From: Candidatus Cottocaccamicrobium excrementipullorum
GTDB lineage: Bacteria > Bacillota > Clostridia > Lachnospirales > Lachnospiraceae
Reading direction: 5' to 3'
NCBI GenBank assembly: GCA_018713255.1
Contig: DVFL01000039.1
Location: 32,521-96,520, forward strand
DNA: 64,000 nt
Each line of letters opens with the position of its first letter. Position 1 is the stretch's first letter. This document shows, in pieces, positions 18,451 through 26,401 of this stretch. Under the pieces are notes generated by a model. That model made no database searches. It was given only the letters and a program-made list of their open reading frames with translations, and was not told the DNA's origin. A program made the position numbers and the translations under genes.

Positions 18451-19431
18451 TTATCCCCGGAAAGCAGATTCGGCAGAAAGCGTTTTTTCAGCAAAAAGCC
18501 GTTCTACCCATATCCGGTATTCTTCTATGCTCTGTGCTTTTCTGATCTTTTTGCCGTACTTTTCTCCATCAGCAAAAAGAAAAATCAGATAAGCCCAGAG
18601 CTCTTTCAATTTAAACAGCACATTCCGCTCTCCGGACATTGTCTCCAGATATCCCGTTAGGAGCTCCTGAAGAAACCCATAAAGGACTTCTTTCCGCTGC
18701 TCTTCTCCCAGATCATGTTCTTTTTCCTTATCCTTGCGCTGCATCCCGGCGAGAAAAGGATTGGCGATTAATCCCCTTCCCATCATCACCGATTCCACCT
18801 GGCTGAATTGCCCGCTGAATCGGCTGATTTCTTGAGAAGTAAATAAGTCCCCATTATAGCAAACCGGATTTCGGCTTTCTTCAAGGGCCCAGGCAAACAC
18901 ATCCAGATGCGGCTTTCCTTTGTAAAATTCCCTGCGGACCCTGGGATGAATAATCAGCTGGCTTATGGGAAATTGATTATAAATTTTCAGAAGATTAACA
19001 AATTCCTTTGGGTCTTCTTTTCCAATTCTGGTCTTAACAGAAATACGGATGTCCGTCTGCTGAAAAATATCATCCAGAAATTCTAAAAGCTCCTGGGGAT
19101 ACGCCAGAAAGCCGCTTCCTTTCCCCTTTGCCGTCACGGTCCCGGAAGGACAGCCAAGATTAAAATTCACTTCCTCATATCCCATTTCCTTAAGCTCTCT
19201 GGCCGCCCAGATAAAATCCTGGCTGCTGCGGGTCAGCAGCTGAGGCACAACCTTCATTCCCCGGTTATGTTCTGGATCAATCTCCTTCATCTCACGGCTG
19301 GTAAAGCAGCGACTGGCTCCAGGAGAAAGAAAAGGGGTAAAATATTTATCTACCCCTCCGAAGAACCGGTGATGGGCTTTCCGGTAAATCCAGCCCGTAA
19401 TCCCCTCCATCGGCGCAAAATAATACTCCAT
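18451..19431 (-). CDS. tRNA-dihydrouridine synthase family protein
   Basis: A 326-residue FMN-dependent TIM barrel. Family signatures are APMEGITGWIYR at the start, VVPQLLTRSSQDF, NFNLGCPSGTV carrying the catalytic Cys, and ISVKTRIG. It reduces uridine to dihydrouridine in tRNA. The ATG at 19431 is preferred over the GTG at 19437 because AGGAGG lies 7 nt upstream. It is the third gene of a DUF554-YitT-dus run, 14 bp after YitT. Which Dus subtype and tRNA position it serves is not clear; the sequence differs from the classical nifR3-like Dus by its C-terminal part. Confidence 0.9.
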   Translation of the reverse strand: MEYYFAPMEGITGWIYRKAHHRFFGGVDKYFTPFLSPGASRCFTSREMKEIDPEHNRGMKVVPQLLTRSSQDFIWAARELKEMGYEEVNFNLGCPSGTVTAKGKGSGFLAYPQELLEFLDDIFQQTDIRISVKTRIGKEDPKEFVNLLKIYNQFPISQLIIHPRVRREFYKGKPHLDVFAWALEESRNPVCYNGDLFTSQEISRFSGQFSQVESVMMGRGLIANPFLAGMQRKDKEKEHDLGEEQRKEVLYGFLQELLTGYLETMSGERNVLFKLKELWAYLIFLFADGEKYGKKIRKAQSIEEYRIWVERLFAEKTLSAESAFRG

Positions 19432-19445
19432 TCCCACTCCTCCTG

Positions 19446-20315
19446 TCAGCGATATTCTTTTTTCATGGAGAATCCTCTTCCTCTCACTTCTGTCACCCTG
19501 CTTACAATCAGAAAGCTCTCCGGGTCAATGTTGTGGATAATTCTCTCTACTGCCGGCAGTTCCCGGTTGGAAATAACGCTTAATAGCACCGGCATATTTT
19601 CACGGAGATATCCTCCTTCCGCTTCCAGAACTGTAACGCCTCTGTCCATCTGATGAAGAATCGCCTCTCTCACCTGATCTGGCCTGCGGCTGATCACCTT
19701 TACTTCTGTTTTCGTTGAACCCATAAGAATCAGGCGGTCCAGTACTACAGTGTAAACCAGAACCAGGAAAATCCCGTACAGAACCGTTTCCGCCTGCTGG
19801 AAAAATGCCTGCCCCAAAAGAATGCACAGATCAAACACGTAAAGGCTCACTGAAACCGGAATTTTAAAATACCGGTTAAGAACCAATGGCGGAATATCCA
19901 TTCCTCCTGTGGACGCGCCTGCGCGAATTACAATTCCTAAAGCCAAACCGATCCCCAGGCCAGAAAATAAGGTGCATAAAAAAATATCCTCCGTCAGCAC
20001 CAGATCGCCCAGCAGCTGGTTAAACATCTCCAGCGCCGCCGGATAAGCAAACGTACTGACAATAGTTGTCACCGCAAACTGCTTTCCCAAAAACAGGAAC
20101 CCGGCTCCCAGCATCACAACATTAAATGCTAAAACGAAAAGGGAAATGGGAACTCCTGCCAGATGGTTTACAATCAATGCGATTCCTGTGGTTCCGCCGG
20201 TAATCAATCCCGCCGGCAGCAGAAACAACTTAACTGCCAAAGCATAGAGTACATTCCCCCCAATCACTAAACATAGACTACAGAAAAAAGGCCATAGCCT
20301 TTTCCACCTGTTCAT
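19446..20315 (-). CDS. YitT family membrane protein (DUF161 + DUF2179)
   Basis: A 289-residue protein with five to six membrane spans in the first 195 residues (NVLYALAVKLFLLPAGLITG, GTTGIALIVNH) and a soluble DUF2179 domain at the end (VKVISRRPDQVREAILHQMD). The family is widespread in Firmicutes; its transported substrate, if any, is unsettled. Start at 20315 with AAAGGAG upstream. It lies between the DUF554 gene (30 bp upstream) and dus, in one transcription unit. Confidence 0.9.
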   Translation of the reverse strand: MNRWKRLWPFFCSLCLVIGGNVLYALAVKLFLLPAGLITGGTTGIALIVNHLAGVPISLFVLAFNVVMLGAGFLFLGKQFAVTTIVSTFAYPAALEMFNQLLGDLVLTEDIFLCTLFSGLGIGLALGIVIRAGASTGGMDIPPLVLNRYFKIPVSVSLYVFDLCILLGQAFFQQAETVLYGIFLVLVYTVVLDRLILMGSTKTEVKVISRRPDQVREAILHQMDRGVTVLEAEGGYLRENMPVLLSVISNRELPAVERIIHNIDPESFLIVSRVTEVRGRGFSMKKEYR

Positions 20316-20345
20316 TCCGTTTCACTCTCCTTTATTCTCTATCGT

Positions 20346-21065
20346 TTACAGGGGAAGAAGCGCCCATCCCACAGCCAGGAAAATCGCCGGCAGCAGATTG
20401 GCTACTTTAATCTTTTTTCCCCAGATCAAATTTACGCCAACACAGAAAATCAGCATAGAACCAGTCAAGGATAAATTATCCATGGCCTGCGCCGTCAGCA
20501 AAGGCCGCAGCAGTCCTGCGGCAAGCGTAATGACTCCCTGGAAAATTCCCACAGGCACAGCAGAAAAAATGCAGCCCTTTCCCATCGAAGCAGTCATCAC
20601 CAGCACGATAATCATATCCAGCACCGCCTTGGCTGCAAGAATTGAATAGTCTCCTGAAATGCCGTCCTGAATGGAGCCTACCACCGCCATGGCGCCGATG
20701 CACACCGTAAGAGAGGCAGTCACAAACCCATCCACAAACCTGGCATCTCCTTCATTTCTGGTTTCTTTTTTCAGCCATTCGCCGAACTTCTCCATTCGGC
20801 CCTCAATATTCATCCACTCTCCCAGGAGAGCTCCAAGAGCAAAGCAGCCGATCATCATCATTGTTCCTCTGCTTTCCAGCCCTTCTTCTCCCATCGTCAG
20901 CATTTTCTCCAGGCATCCGCCAATGCCCAGAAACAGCACGCAGATACCGTTTGCATTCATTAACGTATCCTGATACCCTTTGCCCAGCCGTTTTCCAAAG
21001 GCCAGTCCGCCTAATCCTCCGGCAAGAATTCCTGCTACATTAATTGCCGTTCCCAGTCCAGCCAT
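20346..21065 (-). CDS. DUF554 family (YdfK-like) membrane protein
   Basis: A 239-residue hydrophobic protein with about six to seven membrane spans. The N-terminus GTAINVAGILAGGLGGLAFG and the central VDGFVTASLTVCIGAMAVVG are characteristic of DUF554. Function unknown; a transporter-like role is only suggested by topology. It leads the DUF554-YitT-dus unit. GAGAGG lies ~12 nt before the ATG at 21065, a somewhat long spacing, so a slightly different start is possible. Confidence 0.88.
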   Translation of the reverse strand: MAGLGTAINVAGILAGGLGGLAFGKRLGKGYQDTLMNANGICVLFLGIGGCLEKMLTMGEEGLESRGTMMMIGCFALGALLGEWMNIEGRMEKFGEWLKKETRNEGDARFVDGFVTASLTVCIGAMAVVGSIQDGISGDYSILAAKAVLDMIIVLVMTASMGKGCIFSAVPVGIFQGVITLAAGLLRPLLTAQAMDNLSLTGSMLIFCVGVNLIWGKKIKVANLLPAIFLAVGWALLPL

Positions 21066-21172
21066 CCTTTTTTTCTTCCTCTCTCACAAGTTCTGCCTCC
21101 GCCATCGAGGCATCCAGACCGATTATACCAGAAGAATTCAGGAATGCAAGACGAAAAACTTGGGGAAGATGC

Positions 21173-21201
21173 TTGTTCCCTGGGATGATTCGTTGTATAC
21201 T
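21173..21201 (+). promoter_or_regulatory. Promoter of icd
   Basis: TTGTTC (21173-21178), 17 bp, TATACT (21196-21201), 36 bp before the icd start. Confidence 0.7.
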
Positions 21202-21237
21202 ATATGATAAATATGCCAAAACAGGAGGACAATCAAC

Positions 21238-22434
21238 ATGGACAAGATTAAAATGACCACCCCCATCGTGGAGATGGACGGCGATGAGATGACTCGCATT
21301 CTCTGGAAAATGATCAAGGACAACCTGCTGCTTCCATACATCGACCTGAAAACAGAATATTATGATCTTGGCCTTGAGCACCGCGATGCCACCAATGATC
21401 AGGTGACCATTGACGCTGCCAACGCCACGAAAAAATATAAGGTTGCCGTAAAATGCGCGACGATCACGCCAAATGCCGCAAGAGTTGAGGAATATCATTT
21501 AAAAGAAATGTGGAAAAGCCCCAACGGAACCATCCGCGCAATCCTGGACGGAACAGTATTCCGGGCGCCGATTGTAGTCAAAGGGATCGAACCTTGTGTA
21601 AAGAACTGGAAGAAGCCCATTACCATTGCAAGACATGCATACGGCGATGTTTACAAAGCTGCAGAAATGAAGATCCCAGGGCCAGGAAAGGCTGAACTGG
21701 TTTATACCGCAGAAGACGGAACTGAAACCAGAGAAACGATCCATGATTTCACCTGCCCCGGCATTATTCAAGGCATGCACAACATTACGCCTTCCATTGA
21801 AAGTTTTGCCCGCAGCTGCTTTAACTACGCTTTAGGCACCAAGCAGGAGCTGTGGTTCGCCACCAAGGATACGATCTCCAAAAAATACGACCATACGTTC
21901 AAGGATATTTTCCAGGAAATTTTTGATCAGGAGTATGCAGATAAATTTAAAGAAGCAGGAATCACCTATTTCTATACCTTAATCGATGATGCGGTAGCCC
22001 GGGTTATGAAGTCCGAAGGCGGCTACATCTGGGCCTGCAAAAATTATGACGGCGATGTAATGAGCGATATGATTTCCTCCGCTTTTGGTTCTCTGGCTAT
22101 GATGACCTCAGTGCTAGTATCTCCTGACGGCAATTTCGAGTATGAAGCTGCCCACGGCACCGTACAGCGCCATTATTATAAGCACTTAAAAGGCGAGGAA
22201 ACCTCTACCAACTCGGTAGCCACGATCTTTGCCTGGACCGGAGCTTTGAGAAAAAGAGGCGAGCTTGACGGAAATAAAGAGCTTTCTGCCTTTGCCGACC
22301 GTCTGGAAAAAGCTACCATCGATACCATTGAAAGCGGAGAGATGACAAAAGATCTGGCTCTGATCACCACCATTGAACATCCCACCGTATTAAACAGCGA
22401 AGACTTTATTAAGGCAATCGCAAAACGCCTGTAA
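21238..22434 (+). CDS. icd: NADP-dependent isocitrate dehydrogenase (homodimeric, eukaryote-like type)
   Basis: A 398-residue protein of the class II IDH type, not the E. coli class. Landmarks are [16 protein letters not shown] near the start, VKCATITPN, the isocitrate-binding [16 protein letters not shown], the metal-binding [24 protein letters not shown] and the cofactor loop [13 protein letters not shown]. It oxidises isocitrate to 2-oxoglutarate with NADP, supplying glutamate precursors. Start at 21238 with CAGGAGG upstream. No citrate synthase or aconitase gene is adjacent; it is a single-gene unit with its own promoter and terminator. Confidence 0.96.
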   Translation: MDKIKMTTPIVEMDGDEMTRILWKMIKDNLLLPYIDLKTEYYDLGLEHRDATNDQVTIDAANATKKYKVAVKCATITPNAARVEEYHLKEMWKSPNGTIRAILDGTVFRAPIVVKGIEPCVKNWKKPITIARHAYGDVYKAAEMKIPGPGKAELVYTAEDGTETRETIHDFTCPGIIQGMHNITPSIESFARSCFNYALGTKQELWFATKDTISKKYDHTFKDIFQEIFDQEYADKFKEAGITYFYTLIDDAVARVMKSEGGYIWACKNYDGDVMSDMISSAFGSLAMMTSVLVSPDGNFEYEAAHGTVQRHYYKHLKGEETSTNSVATIFAWTGALRKRGELDGNKELSAFADRLEKATIDTIESGEMTKDLALITTIEHPTVLNSEDFIKAIAKRL

Positions 22435-22448
22435 TGGCAAAGGGGATG

Positions 22449-22467
22449 TCGGTTAATACCGATTTTT
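22449..22467 (+). terminator. Terminator of icd
   Basis: TCGGT-TAAT-ACCGA followed by TTTTT, 15 bp after the stop codon. The stem is short but well placed. Confidence 0.65.
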
Positions 22468-22482
22468 AACCCTTGATATGAG

Positions 22483-22551
22483 AGGAAGAGGCAATCCCAG
22501 AGAATTCTTGCTTTTTCAAAGCCTGAATTCTCTATAGGATTGCCTCTTCCT
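22483..22551. repeat. Long near-perfect hairpin between icd and the Ig-like gene
   Basis: Outer arms of 15 bp (22483-22497 and 22537-22551, AGGAAGAGGCAATCC and its complement), then a small bulge, 9-bp inner arms (22499-22507 and 22525-22533, AGAGAATTC) and an apical GCTTT/AAAGC stem. Almost the whole 69 nt is paired. No T run follows on either strand, so it is not an ordinary terminator. Confidence 0.8.
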
Positions 22552-22644
22552 TAAACCAGATTTCCTTATTCAGCCCCGTGTCTCCTCCGTCCACTCCCAG
22601 GATCTTGACTGAGGAATCTTTCATCCGGCTCAATCTCCAAGTCT

Positions 22645-23673
22645 TCAAGGAGCTCTCCATTGACTGCCTGGCAGTAATATTGCGCTCTGCAAGGTAGTCA
22701 CTCTGCTGAACGTCTGCTCCACATTCTCCTCGCACCAGCGCCCTCTCTCATTGACCTGGTATCCGTCAGGAGTGGTAAGGCTTACCGCCATAGCCCCCAT
22801 GGGGCCTCCTTCATCCGGTTTGAAATAATAGCAGTATTCCTGGCCGGAATCATCGGGAATCCACTGCCATCCGGTTAGCATTTGTCCCTGGCTTCCATCT
22901 GATCTGGGATTCAGATAATAGACATACCCATCTTCCGCCTGATACCATCCGGTCCGCATATTTCCCTGGGCATCAAAGCTGAACCAGCCAGCTTCTCCGG
23001 CCCCGCCATTAGCATAGGGGTTATAAAGATAGCCCCATCTATTGCGGTATGCGGCTCCTCCGGAAGAAAAGGTCCACATGCCGTTTTCCGTCAGAGTCCA
23101 GGTTCCATGTACCGCTGAGTCGGAACCGGCCCATTCTATATTTTTGGAGTCCTCGTCTGAGCTGCCTCCGGAACTTCGGACGATCACCCTGCACACCGCT
23201 TCTTTTCCTCCGGCCCGCACACGAATCAAGGTTGTTCCTTTGCTGATCCCGATCACATTTCCCTCATCATCCACCGAAGCGATTCCGGAATTATCAGAGG
23301 AAAATACGGGGATTACTTCTGAAACATCAGGGCCTTCCACGGAAACCTTTAATATTCCCTTTTCGCCGTGCTTCAGAATCATAACTTCCGGTGACAGAGA
23401 AATGCTGTCCACCTGGTTTTTCTCAACCAGCAGCACCTGACAGGAAGCCGTCTTTGTGGGGTCCTCTGCGGAGCTTACCTTGACGGTGATGCTGCCGCTC
23501 TTTACAGGGGTAAAAAGCAGGACTTCCTTCCCATTTTCCGTCATTCTCAGGCCATCGGTTTCCTCGTCCAGAGCCGAAAGGTCCACCGCGGAAAGGTCTC
23601 CGGAGAATTCCCACTTTAACATCCCATCTTCATCCTCCATCGGCCCGTCGTCCCAGGAAAGTCTATTTCCCAA
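22645..23673 (-). CDS. Ig-like (BIG2) and choline-binding-repeat surface protein, probably 5'-truncated
   Basis: The 342-residue frame reads as the C-terminal part of a secreted protein: Ig-like BIG2 domains (residues ~85-165, with VISLSPE-type strands such as DSISLSPEVMILKHGEKG and GTTLIRVRAGG) and then cell-wall/choline-binding-type repeats (NRWGYLYNPYANG, GWYQAEDGYVYYLNP, TGWQWIPDDSG). The only start at the left edge is TTG at 23673, 11 bp after the GGDEF stop, and no signal peptide precedes the extracellular domains. I infer that the N-terminal part has been lost. The last ~25 residues do not look like a repeat, so a frameshift at the 3' end is also possible. Confidence 0.6.
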   Translation of the reverse strand: MGNRLSWDDGPMEDEDGMLKWEFSGDLSAVDLSALDEETDGLRMTENGKEVLLFTPVKSGSITVKVSSAEDPTKTASCQVLLVEKNQVDSISLSPEVMILKHGEKGILKVSVEGPDVSEVIPVFSSDNSGIASVDDEGNVIGISKGTTLIRVRAGGKEAVCRVIVRSSGGSSDEDSKNIEWAGSDSAVHGTWTLTENGMWTFSSGGAAYRNRWGYLYNPYANGGAGEAGWFSFDAQGNMRTGWYQAEDGYVYYLNPRSDGSQGQMLTGWQWIPDDSGQEYCYYFKPDEGGPMGAMAVSLTTPDGYQVNERGRWCEENVEQTFSRVTTLQSAILLPGSQWRAP

Positions 23674-23684
23674 TAGCCCCTTTT

Positions 23685-24599
23685 TTATCCTTCTGAAGAC
23701 TGCTTGTCCAAATACATATTTCTGTCTGCTTCTTCATACATCTGGCGGACAGCTGAATCTGATCCATCAAATTCATCCCGATAGGAAATTCCAAAATTTA
23801 CTGTAGCATAAAATCCTTTTTCCCTGTCGTAAACCAGTTCATGCTTGAATTCATCGCGAATATCCTCAATAATTCGGGCGGCAGCGTCCCGGTTGCAGTT
23901 ATTCAGCACAATCAGGAATTCATCGCCTCCCATACGGATAATGGCGTCATCAGAACGAACCGTCCTTTTCATCAGGCGCACCGCCTGGGCCAGTACATAA
24001 TCTCCCACTGCATGACCATAGGTATCATTAATCCGTTTAAAATGTTTTAAATCTGCAGCGATAAACACCATCTCCTGAGGATTTCCATCGCCGATATAAA
24101 ACAGGCGTTCATCGAAATATCTCCGATTATAAGCTTTCGTCAGAGAATCTTCATAAAGTTCATGCTCGCAGGCAATGATATTCTCGATGAGAGGTCCTCC
24201 TTTCAGAATCGCCGATGAAAACCGCCCGTAATTTTCCACTGCCAGTTCTAGTACCCACAGATGAACTTTCTGCTCTATGCTGTCTTGAACTTTAATGGGG
24301 GCAGAAATGACATAAAAAAGCTTGCGGTCCATCATTTCAAATTTGGATACCCGTTTCCCCTGCTCAATCGCCTGAAGACTGGTGCAGTCCGCGCACTGCC
24401 TGTTCTTTTTCCAGAATTCATAACATTTCTCTTCGCAGTTTACTCTCTGATCCTCCAGGCAAACCGCCCTGCAGTTTACTGGATCTACCAGGCGAACGCT
24501 GTCAAAAAAAGGAGAAAACAATTCTACAATCTGTTTAATTTCCATCAGACTGTAAATTTTATCCTTACCCCTTCTTCCAGTTCCATTGTATTGATCCAT
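23685..24599 (-). CDS. Diguanylate cyclase (GGDEF) with N-terminal Cys-rich sensor region
   Basis: A 304-residue soluble protein. Residues ~40-75 contain six Cys (positions 43, 47, 55, 59, 69 and 72, as in NCRAVC, NCEEKC and CADC), suggesting a metal- or redox-binding sensor. The GGDEF domain spans ~135-300 with DSLTKAYNRRYF, the active-site MGGDEFLIV and an RxxD inhibitory site (RSDD) five residues before GGDEF, so it should make cyclic di-GMP and be product-inhibited. The start at 24599 has a G-rich site upstream. The truncated surface-protein gene follows 11 bp after its stop. Confidence 0.92.
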   Translation of the reverse strand: MDQYNGTGRRGKDKIYSLMEIKQIVELFSPFFDSVRLVDPVNCRAVCLEDQRVNCEEKCYEFWKKNRQCADCTSLQAIEQGKRVSKFEMMDRKLFYVISAPIKVQDSIEQKVHLWVLELAVENYGRFSSAILKGGPLIENIIACEHELYEDSLTKAYNRRYFDERLFYIGDGNPQEMVFIAADLKHFKRINDTYGHAVGDYVLAQAVRLMKRTVRSDDAIIRMGGDEFLIVLNNCNRDAAARIIEDIRDEFKHELVYDREKGFYATVNFGISYRDEFDGSDSAVRQMYEEADRNMYLDKQSSEG

Positions 24600-24694
24600 G
24601 CTTTTCCCCCGCAATATTTCTGTGTTTCCGTCTCATTGTACCAAATCCTGTTCTTCATTACAAGATTGGGGTGATAAATCCCAGGAATTTCTTT

Positions 24695-26329
24695 TTATTC
24701 AGACGTTTTCCGATAAATCAATGCTTCGTAGGGGCGCAAGCAGGATTCTGTGTTCTTCTCTGGATAATTCTGGATCAATATTTCGGCTTCCTGCCATTCT
24801 TCAGGGAGGGAAAAGGGCGCCGGGCGGGAAGTAAAATTGGCGCATACCAGCAGTTTTTCCTTCTCGCATTCTCGCACATAGGCAAAAATCTGCTGATCTT
24901 GTTCAAGAAGAAGGCGGAATCTTCCCTCCACAAAAACAGGATAAGATTTCCGCAGGGAAATAAGCCTCTGGTAACATGCAAATACTGAATCTGGATGATG
25001 AACCTGGGCTGCCGCATTAATCTGAAGGTAATTCGGGTTAACCGCCATCCACGGATCGCCCTGAGTAAATCCCGCATTTTTGCTGTCATCCCACTGCATC
25101 GGCGTTCTGGCATTGTCTCTTCCAGTAGAATAAATAGAATCCATCACCGCATGTTCCGAATATCCGGCAGCCATTCGTTCTTTGTACATATTCAAGCTCT
25201 CAATATCCCGGTACCAGGTAATATCCGGGAAGTGAACATTGGTCATGCCAAGCTCCTCCCCCTGATAAACGAAGGGCGTTCCCTGCATTCCGTGAAGCGC
25301 GATTGCCAGCATCTTAGCGGAAACCTCTCTGTACTTCCCCTCATCTCCCCATCGGGAAACGATTCTAGGAAGATCATGATTGTCCCAAAACAAACTGTTC
25401 CAGCCGCAGCCGTAAAGCTCTTCCTGCCATTTCGCCAAAATCCTTTTCAGCCGGACAAAAGGCAGGGGAATCCGATCCCACTTCTCTTTTCCAGGTTCCT
25501 GCTCCAGCATCATATGCTCAAACTGAAACACCATGGAAAACTCCGAGCCGTCCGGATTGCTGTAAAGCTTGGCTTTTTCCGGATCTGCTCCCCAAGCCTC
25601 TCCTACTGTCAGCAGGTCTCCCTTCTGGAAGGTTTCCCGGCTCAGCTCACGGATAAATTCATGAAGCCTTGGACCATTTCCTGTAATTTTTAAATCCGGC
25701 TCCTTGGCGATCTGATCAATTACGTCCAGGCGGAAACCGCCCACGCCTCTGTCCATCCACCAGAGAATCATATCGTAAATTTCCCGGCGTACTTTTGGAT
25801 TTTCCCAGTTTAGATCCGGCTGTTTGACAGAAAACTGGTGGAAATAATACTGTTCCACCTCTGGAACCCATTCCCAGGCGGAACCTCCAAAAGCTGCTTT
25901 CATATCGTTTGGGGGCGTCCCCGGAATACCGTCCCGCCACACATAATAGTCGTGATACGGATTCTCCCGGCTCTTTTTTGCCTCCTGAAACCAAGGGTGT
26001 TCATCTGAGGAATGGTTCAGTACCAGATCCAGAATAATGCGGATTCCTCGTTTTTTCGCCTCCGCAATCAGTTCATCCATATCCTTCAGCGTTCCAAACA
26101 TGGGATCAATATCCCGATAATTGGAAATATCGTAGCCGTTGTCGTCCTGCGGCGAGGTAAATACAGGAGACAGCCATAAGGCATCCACTCCAAGCTCTTT
26201 TAAATAATCTAATTTTTCTATCACACCCTGGAGATCTCCGATGCCGTCTCCGTTGCTGTCCTTAAAGCTTCTGGGATAAATCTGATAAACTACAGCAGAT
26301 TTCCACCAGCGTATTTTCTTCTGCTCCAT
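24695..26329 (-). CDS. GH13 oligo-1,6-glucosidase / alpha-glucosidase
   Basis: A 544-residue cytoplasmic-type GH13 enzyme. The order of conserved regions is clear: WWKSAVVYQIYPRSF at the start, LDLVLNHSSDEHPWF, GFRLDVIDQ with the nucleophile Asp, LLTVGEAWG with the acid/base Glu and WDNHDLPRIVSRWG with the third acid. It hydrolyses short alpha-glucosides such as isomaltose. The start at 26329 follows GGGGGAG with an 8-9 nt spacing. No transporter gene is directly attached. Confidence 0.94.
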   Translation of the reverse strand: MEQKKIRWWKSAVVYQIYPRSFKDSNGDGIGDLQGVIEKLDYLKELGVDALWLSPVFTSPQDDNGYDISNYRDIDPMFGTLKDMDELIAEAKKRGIRIILDLVLNHSSDEHPWFQEAKKSRENPYHDYYVWRDGIPGTPPNDMKAAFGGSAWEWVPEVEQYYFHQFSVKQPDLNWENPKVRREIYDMILWWMDRGVGGFRLDVIDQIAKEPDLKITGNGPRLHEFIRELSRETFQKGDLLTVGEAWGADPEKAKLYSNPDGSEFSMVFQFEHMMLEQEPGKEKWDRIPLPFVRLKRILAKWQEELYGCGWNSLFWDNHDLPRIVSRWGDEGKYREVSAKMLAIALHGMQGTPFVYQGEELGMTNVHFPDITWYRDIESLNMYKERMAAGYSEHAVMDSIYSTGRDNARTPMQWDDSKNAGFTQGDPWMAVNPNYLQINAAAQVHHPDSVFACYQRLISLRKSYPVFVEGRFRLLLEQDQQIFAYVRECEKEKLLVCANFTSRPAPFSLPEEWQEAEILIQNYPEKNTESCLRPYEALIYRKTSE

Positions 26330-26401
26330 CTTTTCTGCTCCCCCTGTCATTGTATTTTGCTATAGTTTACCATGATTTCATCCTCTCTGCAATCCAGATG
26401 T

